Below, piece after piece: positions 33,356 to 40,282 of a DNA stretch of 64,000 nucleotides. Origin of the DNA: Legionella micdadei (GTDB lineage: Bacteria; Pseudomonadota; Gammaproteobacteria; Legionellales; Legionellaceae); the NCBI RefSeq assembly GCF_000953635.1, contig NZ_LN614830.1, positions 3,054,501 through 3,118,500 on the forward strand, given 5' to 3'. The notes under the pieces were generated by a model. That model was given only the letters and a program-made list of their open reading frames with translations. It was not told the DNA's origin and searched no databases. Made by a program: the position numbers and the translations under genes. The first letter of the stretch is position 1. Each line of letters starts with the position of its first letter.

Positions 33356-34072
33356 TTATTCATCAGGCAATCGATTAAATTTGGCCGTTTCACTATCCAA
33401 TACGATATCGTTGGCATTATTAGCACTTGCTTGTTGGCTTAATAACGTTTGTAATTTCAGGTTTTCGGTTTGAATGTAAGCAAGCTCTGCGATAAGCCGT
33501 GAATTTAAATCAATGGCTGATTTCGTATTCGCTGTCTTTTCAATATTGGCCGATAAGGCATGAATGGCTTTAAGATGCGTGTTAATTTCGTTATACGCAT
33601 AGGTTGCTTGCACACTGATGACCTGGTTAACTGCTTTATTTTGTTGGTATTGTGTAAGACGCTCATTGGAAGCCCCTTTAAGAAAAGATTGGTCATCGAG
33701 TGTGGGGTGATTTTTTTGATAGGCTTTAATGAGTTCTTGATAACGAATAGGGTTTCCGCCTGAAATATTTTGTAGGGCTTCATCCCATGTGTTGGGAGAC
33801 CATTGGCGGTTTTTTAAGTCTTCGATGGAGTTAGCTAAATTACCAAAGCCATAATGACCGGTGTTTAAATCTTTAAGTTTTTTAAGTTCTGAGAGTTGCG
33901 TTTTAGCATTGTCATAGGTTTCAGCCAGTAATTGATACTCTTTTTTAAGCTGACTTATTTCTTCAGCCACTTTCGCAAGTAGGGCTGCATCAGAAACACC
34001 CAACACGTCTGCCTGCACTTCTGATGCGAAAAACAAACTCATGAGAAGAAAATAAGGGACTTGCTTTCTCAT
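33356..34072 (-). CDS. lvhB5: VirB5-type minor pilin
   Basis: 238 aa periplasmic or pilus-tip protein. Signal peptide ending near VQA (21), then a long helical region (LAKVAEEISQLKKEYQLLAE) with repeated coiled-coil segments, as in VirB5. Overlaps virB4 by 4 bp. In other systems it lies at the pilus tip and helps contact recipient cells. The final residues are FNRLPDE. Confidence 0.9.
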   Translation of the reverse strand: MRKQVPYFLLMSLFFASEVQADVLGVSDAALLAKVAEEISQLKKEYQLLAETYDNAKTQLSELKKLKDLNTGHYGFGNLANSIEDLKNRQWSPNTWDEALQNISGGNPIRYQELIKAYQKNHPTLDDQSFLKGASNERLTQYQQNKAVNQVISVQATYAYNEINTHLKAIHALSANIEKTANTKSAIDLNSRLIAELAYIQTENLKLQTLLSQQASANNANDIVLDSETAKFNRLPDE

Positions 34073-36555
34073 AAGGCACTCCGCTGTAAAAAGAGAGGTA
34101 ACCAGTCGTTTGGATTTGTGCCTACTTCTTCAATAAGAGCATCTAATAAGCTCACACTCCTTTGATTTGCTGACAGAACGCGTATTTCCTCGGCCAAATC
34201 TTTCAAATCGAGTTTGCAAAGGATACTTTTCTTGTCTTGTTTATAGAGAAATAAGCGTGATTCGGGTGTGAGCTTTTTGATGGTTTGGTATTCCACTTCC
34301 GATAAACCTAACTTTTCTTTAAACACGTTCTCGTTGGCTGTAGGGTTAGGAAAGTAAATAGTGGTTGCCACATTAGTAATGATTTCGGAGGCGATGGGAG
34401 AATTAATCACTGACTCAGGTGATTGGGTCATGAAAATGAAGTGGCCGTTTTTCTTTCTGATGGTGGCAGCCCAACTTTTTAAGTGCTTAAGCCAGAAAGG
34501 GGAGGCAAACACTTGCCAGGCTTCGTCAATGATAAATGAGGTTAACCTGCCATCTAAGCATTGGCGCATGCGGTGTAATAAATACAAATACACTGGCGTT
34601 GAAATTAACGGGGAAACCTCATCGATAAGGTAGGTAATATCGAAACCGACCTTATCGAAATGAAAATTTAAGCCATCTACATCATTATCAAAAATCCAAG
34701 CATACTCCCCTTTTTCGAATTGCTCGCTAGCACGAAGCCAGCGGCGAAGTTCAGGCCAGCGAGGAAAATCTTTCGGTAGGCAACGGGCGATATTGGATAA
34801 ATTACGATAGCGTTTTTCTAACTGTTCGAAAGAATAATTGACACACTCGTTAATTGTCTCACGGATTTGACTGGGTAAATCAGCTTCATTAGGGTGCTTA
34901 ATCAATTCAGCAAACCACTCTTTAATGAAGGTACGATTTTTAGGGCTATCGGGTAACTGCAAAGGATTCATTTGAATTTTATTGACAAATTCAGGTGAGA
35001 TAACCGTATAACTACTGTTTTCAGCACTGAGCACATAAATTTTTGAGGCTTCGTCTCTGTCTAGGAAAAAGCTGCGATTGTTATAACGTCCCATTTGCGT
35101 ATCTAAAAATGCAACCAGTGTGTTTTTCCCTGCGTTTGTTGCCCCGAATATGGCGGTATGGCCTTTGGCAGGATTTGTTTTTGACGATTTGGAATGGTAG
35201 TTAAAATACACCGGGGTCTTAGAAGGCGTTTCTAATAAGGTAACGGCTTGGCCTAGATGATTTTCATCATAAAAGCCTGCCTCAAAGTTATGCAGTGAAC
35301 ATAAATCGGTTAAATTATGAGAGGTGACAGGGGTAGCCCTAGTAATAAAATGATGGTTTGTCGGGATTTGTGCCCAGAAAGCAGGCTCAGCACCAATGGT
35401 TTCTTTAATGACTGCAGTTCCTGATAGCTGGTAGGCTTTAACCGCTTGGCGAATCGCTTTTTCTAATTCTTCTTTAGTGGAAGCTAATAGCATGAGGCTA
35501 TGATGATGGTAGCCTAACAGGCTTAAGCTGCTGGCGATACTGTCTTCAAGCTTTTCTAAATCATCTATTTGACTGCGGCCTAAATCGTTTGCACTGAGCA
35601 TTTTACTGCGTTTTTTCTTAATGATATCGAGCGCTACTTCTTTGGGTATGGGCGCAAAGGAGTGAGTCAGTACATACTCGCAATCAAGCTCAAGCAGTGG
35701 GTCAAAGATAACGCTTCCTGTTTCTTCGCAGTATTGTTTAATCGATAGCATAGCGGCAAAACGGGTATCGTCTTTGTTAGCGCCTTGGAATTGAATGGCT
35801 TCGCCAAAGAAAATTTGGTGTTTAGAAAGATAATGGCCGATATGCCCATGAGGATAAATCAATTCTGGTAATAAAGCCTTGGCCATGTGTTTTGAAGAAG
35901 GCGGGCAAGTGATAGGCTTTTTAAATTGAATCTTTTCTCCGCCGTTAATCACTATGGAAAGAAATTCTAAAAGCTCGCTATATCCTTTGATTCCGTCTTT
36001 CTCACCCAGTTGATAAGGGGTAAATGCTGAAAGCGATGTTTTTAATTGTTCTACTTTGGTATTTAAAGCAGTTAAATTGTCTTCACGTCGTTTTGCTTTT
36101 TCTTCCTTAAACTTCGATTCTTTAAGTTTTTCTAAAAAGGAGAGGGATTTTGCAATTTTGCTTGAGGTATCCCCTTTAAGGACAGTCGTTAAATAAATGT
36201 CATTGCGATAAAGGTTTTTTCCTTTAAATCGCGCATGATATTTATCGTTAACCCTTTTTGCAAAGCTTGATTTAAATTCCCCACCTAAATTCGTTTCTTC
36301 TTTTCGCCGATGGACAGTAACGTATTGGATAAATCGTTCATCAAGCGTTAGTAGGGCTTGGTGTAAGCGGTAGGTCATTTGATTTAAATAGTCTTCATCC
36401 GCTAGGAGGAATGGGATTCCTTCAATTTTTAATATTGAACCTAAATAGCCATGTTGAGACTCAAAAATAGTGGGCGAATTTAAATGCGTGATGGGAAACA
36501 TGGTGCTGATTCTTGTTTCTTGGCGTGCTGTCTTTAAGGGGTTAATAAGGCTCAT
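34069..36555 (-). CDS. lvhB4: VirB4-type T4SS ATPase
   Basis: 828 aa, the largest conserved T4SS ATPase, energising pilus biogenesis and substrate transfer. The N-terminal half (1-430) is the VirB4/CagE domain. Walker A near 468 reads GATNAGKNT, with asparagine where Ser/Thr normally follows GK; the Thr comes one place later. Walker B is TSFIIDEAWQVFASPFW, and FMTQSPESVINS is the usual later motif. It overlaps virB3 by 14 bp and virB5 by 4 bp. The frame is continuous. The Walker A change may weaken ATP binding or may be normal in this subfamily. Confidence 0.93.
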   Translation of the reverse strand: MSLINPLKTARQETRISTMFPITHLNSPTIFESQHGYLGSILKIEGIPFLLADEDYLNQMTYRLHQALLTLDERFIQYVTVHRRKEETNLGGEFKSSFAKRVNDKYHARFKGKNLYRNDIYLTTVLKGDTSSKIAKSLSFLEKLKESKFKEEKAKRREDNLTALNTKVEQLKTSLSAFTPYQLGEKDGIKGYSELLEFLSIVINGGEKIQFKKPITCPPSSKHMAKALLPELIYPHGHIGHYLSKHQIFFGEAIQFQGANKDDTRFAAMLSIKQYCEETGSVIFDPLLELDCEYVLTHSFAPIPKEVALDIIKKKRSKMLSANDLGRSQIDDLEKLEDSIASSLSLLGYHHHSLMLLASTKEELEKAIRQAVKAYQLSGTAVIKETIGAEPAFWAQIPTNHHFITRATPVTSHNLTDLCSLHNFEAGFYDENHLGQAVTLLETPSKTPVYFNYHSKSSKTNPAKGHTAIFGATNAGKNTLVAFLDTQMGRYNNRSFFLDRDEASKIYVLSAENSSYTVISPEFVNKIQMNPLQLPDSPKNRTFIKEWFAELIKHPNEADLPSQIRETINECVNYSFEQLEKRYRNLSNIARCLPKDFPRWPELRRWLRASEQFEKGEYAWIFDNDVDGLNFHFDKVGFDITYLIDEVSPLISTPVYLYLLHRMRQCLDGRLTSFIIDEAWQVFASPFWLKHLKSWAATIRKKNGHFIFMTQSPESVINSPIASEIITNVATTIYFPNPTANENVFKEKLGLSEVEYQTIKKLTPESRLFLYKQDKKSILCKLDLKDLAEEIRVLSANQRSVSLLDALIEEVGTNPNDWLPLFLQRSAL

Positions 36556-36835
36556 AAGCGCGTACTCCCCAAAGACGTTGATTAGGAATAACAGGAAGGT
36601 TTATCCGTTTGAAAAGAATGCTAAAAAAGGCCGCGTCTTTGCGGCAAACTAACCAGCCAAAGCAGTGAAGTGGAATAAAAAGCCCTAGATAAACTAAATT
36701 GCCTAAGGCAATAAAAGAACATACTGAAACCATGAGGTTAAGCGCATGGTATTCAAAGGTGACACCCGCTGTCATCGCGGGTCTTGTCAGTGCCCCATAG
36801 ACAAGATGAGTTTCGATTGAATTTCGTTCAGTCAT
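36542..36835 (-). CDS. lvhB3: VirB3-type inner-membrane protein
   Basis: 97 aa with the VirB3 opening (VYGALTRPAMTAGVTFEY) and one or two membrane segments (LNLMVSVCSFIALGNLVYLGLFIPLH region). It is found with VirB4 in all VirB-type systems. It starts 4 bp after virB2 and overlaps virB4 by 14 bp. Confidence 0.9.
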   Translation of the reverse strand: MTERNSIETHLVYGALTRPAMTAGVTFEYHALNLMVSVCSFIALGNLVYLGLFIPLHCFGWLVCRKDAAFFSILFKRINLPVIPNQRLWGVRAYEPY

Positions 36836-36839
36836 TAGC

Positions 36840-37124
36840 TCACCTTACTAATTGGGTGTAAATCATTGAGGAACCAAAAATAAGCCCCAATCCAATTAAA
36901 AGGGCTGTGAAATATTCTTTAGGGAATTGGTGTTTCCAGATACACAAATAGCCACCGATGATAATTGCACCTACTCCAACTGCTCGAGCTAGGGAACCTT
37001 GTAAAAAATTGACAGCATTATTAATGACCCCTTCAAGCGTTGCCGCAAAAGCAGGTACTGGCAAAACCAGTAGCAAGAGGTACAAAGGATTTATCTTGGC
37101 AAGTTTTTGTAATTTCTTATTCAT
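36840..37124 (-). CDS. lvhB2: VirB2-type major pilin
   Basis: Prepilin of about 94 aa. Signal sequence (LYLLLLVLPVPAFA) followed by two hydrophobic helices (NAVNFLQGSLARAVGVGAII and the C-terminal ALLIGLGLIFGSSMIY) joined by a short polar loop, the VirB2 pattern. The ATG at 37124 is favoured since AGGA lies eight bases upstream; an ATG at 37139 adds five residues. The start overlaps the csrA end by 8 bp, so pilin translation is coupled to csrA. Confidence 0.9.
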   Translation of the reverse strand: MNKKLQKLAKINPLYLLLLVLPVPAFAATLEGVINNAVNFLQGSLARAVGVGAIIIGGYLCIWKHQFPKEYFTALLIGLGLIFGSSMIYTQLVR

Positions 37125-37329
37125 TTGTATTTTCCTCATTAGCGGCTTTTTGCTGAAATTTAGCTGTAGCTAGTTTGCGCAAAAAAATTTCTTCTCGATC
37201 CACATCAACATGAATTGGCGCATTAATGCCGATAGCGATAACGCCATTTTTCTTGCCTAAAATTTTGATTTTGATTTGACCCTTATCAATTAAGACCTGC
37301 TCACCGACCCGTCTTGTTAATACAAGCAT
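37117..37329 (-). CDS. lvrC: CsrA-family RNA-binding regulator of the T4SS operon (LvrC-type)
   Basis: 70 aa. MLVLTRRVGEQVLIDKG and GINAPIHVDVDREEIF are canonical CsrA blocks, with the RNA-contacting R6-type residues and the R in VDREE present. CsrA binds GGA-containing leader hairpins to alter translation. This copy is encoded inside the element between lvrB and the pilin gene, the arrangement known for LvrC of Legionella lvh elements, so it probably tunes element or host mRNAs. AGGAG five bases upstream supports the start. A broken second copy lies at 25.1 kb. Confidence 0.93.
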   Translation of the reverse strand: MLVLTRRVGEQVLIDKGQIKIKILGKKNGVIAIGINAPIHVDVDREEIFLRKLATAKFQQKAANEENTNE

Positions 37330-37344
37330 GTTTACTCCTAGTGG

Positions 37345-37812
37345 TTATGATTTGATATTTAATATTTTTTTCATTTGAGAAAGATTAAATTCGGCTATCG
37401 CAGGTGTTTTTGGTTTAGTCGAAGGTGTTACTTTAAAAACAGCATTTTTCTTCTCAATTGACTTACAGATTTCGATAAACTGCGGCAACGTTGGCGGAAG
37501 TTCCTTATTGGCCATACAAACTTTAATTGCAGATTCAAGTACAGTATCTTTGATATCAATAAGCGCTTGACTCCACTCTTCTTTCATAAAACTGATGAAT
37601 TGCTCATGTTTTAATTGGCTTCTCCAAGCATGCCCATAACAGGCAGCAAACTTTAGAAATAAGCTGTCCATCCGATTACGACTTACTTCCCCATTTTGGG
37701 AAGAAGATGACGTTGGCGTTGCTCCTTTCACTGCCTTTTGAGCCTGGTGAGCATGAATCCCAGAGGAGGTCTGTAGCTTGTTGTTTTGGATAATTTGTTT
37801 GATTGGTTGCAT
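37345..37812 (-). CDS. lvrB: LvrB-type protein of the T4SS operon
   Basis: 155 aa. The first third is polar (Gln/Ser/Thr-rich) and the rest is helical (LFLKFAACYGHAWRSQLKHE, LPPTLPQFIEICKSI), with a fold pattern reminiscent of phage replication P-type proteins. Position between lvrA and csrA matches lvrB. The ATG at 37812 has a near-perfect AGGAGG six bases upstream, so it is the likely start even though it lies 137 bp inside lvrA. An internal ATG (37671) just after the lvrA stop is the alternative. Confidence 0.8.
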   Translation of the reverse strand: MQPIKQIIQNNKLQTSSGIHAHQAQKAVKGATPTSSSSQNGEVSRNRMDSLFLKFAACYGHAWRSQLKHEQFISFMKEEWSQALIDIKDTVLESAIKVCMANKELPPTLPQFIEICKSIEKKNAVFKVTPSTKPKTPAIAEFNLSQMKKILNIKS

Positions 37813-38557
37813 GTTTTTCCTCCTGTGGCAATTCCATGGTTAATTCGTCTTTCCAGCATTGTTGCGACAACCAGTTGGCTGGGTTTTTCCAATTGGGTAC
37901 CCACTGATCTCTAGCTTGTTTTTTTTGAATGAAAGTAATTTGGCTTTTTAGCGCTGCTAGAATTTGTTTAACTAAATCTTCTGAAGGATTAAGCTGCTGA
38001 AAAATTTCCCAAGCTTTCTGTTGTGATCTTTTTATCGGATAAAGTTCCCAAAATTTTTCGAATTGCTTAAATAAAAAAATATAATAATTATCATTATGAG
38101 GTATGGCGGCTTTTTGGGGTTCAGCTATGTCGGCATTTGTGTGCTCAACCTCCGATATCCCTTTATTTACAAAGCTTTTATCGTGCGGGTTTGTGGTGGC
38201 TTTCTGTGGCGGGTTTATGGCGGCTTTATTTTGAACAGAAAAATCCCTGGAAGCTAATGGACATTTTAAAATGAGCTGCATGCCGTCAGATTGAACTTCA
38301 ATCATGCCTGCACGTTCCAAACCTGAAACTGCACGACGTACTTGATCACGAGAAAAGCTTTGGCTTTTAATTCCCTGATGTGGCTCGATATAAAGCTGTT
38401 CAGAGATCGACTGATAACTGATTCGGCGCTTGATGCCCGTTATTCCTGTATTAACATCCATATACGGTCTGATTCCTCTTAGATAAGCCAATTGCTGGAT
38501 ATGAGGTAAACCACTCATTGCTGCCAGCTCATCACCATTAATGACAAAATCCATCAT
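37676..38557 (-). CDS. lvrA: LvrA-type protein, first gene of the T4SS operon
   Basis: 293 aa. The N-terminal half contains a winged-helix-like region (QSFSRDQVRRAVSGLERAGM, about 66-85). The C-terminal half has FEKFWELYPIKRSQQKAWEIFQQL and DQWVPNWKNPANWLSQQCWKDE, a motif set shared by replication-initiator-like phage and island proteins. Position and neighbours match lvrA. It is the first gene behind the palindromes of the divergent S24-type repressor and so is probably repressed by it. Possible role: element replication or regulation. Confidence 0.8.
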   Translation of the reverse strand: MMDFVINGDELAAMSGLPHIQQLAYLRGIRPYMDVNTGITGIKRRISYQSISEQLYIEPHQGIKSQSFSRDQVRRAVSGLERAGMIEVQSDGMQLILKCPLASRDFSVQNKAAINPPQKATTNPHDKSFVNKGISEVEHTNADIAEPQKAAIPHNDNYYIFLFKQFEKFWELYPIKRSQQKAWEIFQQLNPSEDLVKQILAALKSQITFIQKKQARDQWVPNWKNPANWLSQQCWKDELTMELPQEEKHATNQTNYPKQQATDLLWDSCSPGSKGSERSNANVIFFPKWGSKS

Positions 38558-38597
38558 TGGTACTTATCCCTGTTAATCCTCGTTTTTATTTTCATAA

Positions 38598-38607
38598 TGT
38601 GATATCT
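38598..38607. promoter_or_regulatory. Half operator (TGTGATATCT)
   Basis: A right half-site of the TCACA-N3-TGTGA palindrome; its left half (TTTATTTTCA) is degenerate. It is the site closest to lvrA and may be a weak third operator. Confidence 0.4.
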
Positions 38608-38624
38608 TTATAAAAACCAAATAT

Positions 38625-38647
38625 ATATATCACATACTGTGAAGAAT
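38625..38647. promoter_or_regulatory. Operator-like palindrome between lvrA and the repressor (imperfect)
   Basis: ATATATCACA then TAC then TGTGAAGAAT: same 10-3-10 layout as the next site, with the right arm partly degenerate. Centred 33 bp from it, about three helical turns. Confidence 0.6.
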
Positions 38648-38657
38648 AGACTTCACT

Positions 38658-38680
38658 ATATATCACAAAATGTGATATAT
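38658..38680. promoter_or_regulatory. Operator-like palindrome next to the repressor start (perfect)
   Basis: ATATATCACA then AAA then TGTGATATAT: perfect 10-bp arms ending 2 bp before the repressor ATG at 38683. The pattern suggests autoregulation and control of the divergent T4SS operon. Confidence 0.7.
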
Positions 38681-38682
38681 CA

Positions 38683-39387
38683 ATGGATAATTCATTTTTC
38701 TTTGAGGTGAACTTGGCTGAGTTGAATATTAAAAAAGAAATTGGCAGGCGAATTCTCGAAGCGCGGAAAGCAAAGGGATTAACGCTAAAAGAACTCGGTG
38801 AACTTGCAGGTAATCTGAAACAAACCCGCCTAACCAATTGGGAACAAGGTACACGTGCTCCTGGGCCAGAAGAAATCAAGCAACTGGCACAGGCACTGGA
38901 CGTTTCGCCTGCTTTTTTGATGTGTTTGTCGGATGAGAAGCAAATTATAAAAGCAAAGGCTCCAAGCCAGCTAATTCCTCTCTTGGATCATCGTCAAGCA
39001 GGTAACTCAAAGTTATATATCGATACGATTCGTGAACAAGAGCTGTCTGGTGGTATGATTTTTATTTCTGTGAGTACTGAGCTGCTACCAGAATTAAGTG
39101 CACAGACATTTGCACTAAAAATGGTAGATGACAGCATGACCCCTGAAATTAGAGTGAATGATGTTCTTATCATCGATCCTGCTATACCACCAAAACCTGG
39201 CAACTATGTTGCGGTCAAGATTGATGGTAAATCGGAAGTAATTATTTGCCAGTATAAGAAATTATCTTATACCTCATCTGAGTTTGAGCTACTGACATTA
39301 AATGATCATTGGCCGAACATTAAAGTTGCTGATGATGTTAACGTTAAAATTATTGGCATAGTAGTACAAAAGACTAGAAACTACTAA
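38683..39387 (+). CDS. XRE/S24-type repressor at the T4SS end of the element
   Basis: 234 aa. The HTH (about 20-75) contains ILEARKAKGLTLKELGELAG and TRLTNWEQGTRAPGPEEI. The S24-like C-terminal domain has KMVDDSMTPEIRVNDVLIID, and the position of the usual catalytic lysine reads VIICQYKKL, so self-cleavage is uncertain. It is divergent from lvrA with three palindromic sites between. Probably the master repressor of conjugation genes. It ends about 380 bp before the right attachment core. The start is set by the ATG directly after the operator; other starts would delete part of the HTH. Confidence 0.88.
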   Translation: MDNSFFFEVNLAELNIKKEIGRRILEARKAKGLTLKELGELAGNLKQTRLTNWEQGTRAPGPEEIKQLAQALDVSPAFLMCLSDEKQIIKAKAPSQLIPLLDHRQAGNSKLYIDTIREQELSGGMIFISVSTELLPELSAQTFALKMVDDSMTPEIRVNDVLIIDPAIPPKPGNYVAVKIDGKSEVIICQYKKLSYTSSEFELLTLNDHWPNIKVADDVNVKIIGIVVQKTRNY

Positions 39388-39768
39388 TTGCCATCAAGGT
39401 AAATAAAGCGGTAATAACTAAGTTCTATCCAACGGCCTATCCGGCAGCTCCGCCACGATACTCTTGTGCGCTAATGACAGTTTCATACAAACCAATGCTT
39501 TCATTCTCGTGTCGGCTAATACCAGTATATGTTAGGCTTACGTCCTCGTATCGTTTGCGGGGTTGGGATAAACAAATTAAAGGTTTTTTCGGCCTATATT
39601 TTTGGGGCGCTATTGGGGCATTAAATTAAAATTTGGGGCTTTTTTGGGACATTTTGTAGACAATGATAGGCCATGAAATACAACATAAAAGTTATTAAAA
39701 ACCCGCGGAATGTATTGATTTTATGGGGTTTATGATGGTCTTTGGTGGTCAGGAATGGTTTTGATAAT
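39388..39768. other. Right end of the conjugative element (non-coding)
   Basis: 381 bp with no gene I can support. Contains TTGGGGC repeats (39601-39639) and the 25-bp block (39726-39750) shared with the left junction. On the minus strand a short open stretch without a start codon (about 39436-39590) is seen and not called. Confidence 0.55.
39601..39639. promoter_or_regulatory. Putative integrase arm-type repeats, right end
   Basis: TTTGGGGC at 39601-39608, TTGGGGC at 39613-39619 and TTTGGGGC at 39632-39639, about 130-160 bp inside the element from the core. Same unit as at 7569-7576. Inferred integrase-binding arms. Confidence 0.5.
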
Positions 39769-39797
39769 TGGTGGAGGCGGCGGGAATTGAACCCGCG
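39764..39797. repeat. Attachment site of the conjugative element, ssrA-proximal copy (attR)
   Basis: 34 bp identical to 7482-7515. Bases 39769-39797 are the 3' end of ssrA including the CCA-encoding bases, so integration leaves the tmRNA gene complete. Confidence 0.93.
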
Positions 39798-40172
39798 TCC
39801 GCAAATCCTCTGCCATCAGTTCTACATGCTTAGCCTTGTCTATTAAGTTAACCGTAGCCCCTCCGACAGGCAGGATGGTTTACGGCGATTCCCTGGATTT
39901 AACAACTTGATGCGGGACTAACCAAGTTGCGAGCTTATCTCTTATGACCGTTGATTCGATACCGGTAAGCGAGCTCGGTCAACGGGGCGCTGGTTTTTGG
40001 CAGCGCACGATTGGGGAAAAGTTTCTATCAATGCTTACGCAGCGATAGCGCCTTCTCCACCAGCAAAGTTTTCATCGTTTGCATTTATATTTAGTGAGTC
40101 TTATTTACGAGAGATCTCATTCTCGGCATGCACCTCAGGTTTCGCAACCCACGTCGAAGCCAGGTCGCCCCC
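39769..40172 (-). ncRNA. ssrA: Transfer-messenger RNA (tmRNA)
   Basis: 404-nt tmRNA that rescues stalled ribosomes with SmpB. The 5' end reads GGGGGCGACCTGGCTTCGAC and the 3' end ends in ACCA with the T-arm GGGTTCAATTCCCG-type sequence (seen reversed in the plus strand). The internal tag frame (40082-40035) encodes ANDENFAGGEGAIAA then TAA, resuming on GCA. A TATAAT (40193-40188) precedes the 5' end by about 15 bases. The 3' end is a classic integration target and here carries the 32-kb element. Confidence 0.97.
40035..40082 (-). other. tmRNA proteolysis-tag reading frame
   Basis: Codons read ANDENFAGGEGAIAA followed by TAA. The terminal AIAA-type end is the degradation signal for ClpXP-type proteases. 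Confidence 0.93.
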
Positions 40173-40245
40173 TTTGTGTACATTTTTATTATAACACATC
40201 TTTATAGCGAACAAAATTTCGGGGTCTGCGCTTTGAAAACCAATT

Positions 40246-40270
40246 ACCGCGGTCTACAATAAACCGCGGT
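40246..40270 (-). terminator. Putative terminator hairpin after opdA
   Basis: ACCGCGG and CCGCGGT form a GC-rich stem around an 11-nt loop, located 12 bp beyond the opdA stop and before the ssrA promoter. The T-run after it is weak, so termination efficiency is uncertain. Confidence 0.55.
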
Positions 40271-40282
40271 TATTCTTAAACG

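Noticed and set aside
38625-38680. CRP binding sites
   Set aside because: The half-sites face the opposite way (TCACA-N3-TGTGA instead of TGTGA-N6-TCACA) and lie between a repressor gene and its likely target.
39436-39590. Short open minus-strand stretch next to ssrA
   Set aside because: It has no start codon or recognised family; probably non-coding end of the element or an old remnant that I cannot identify.
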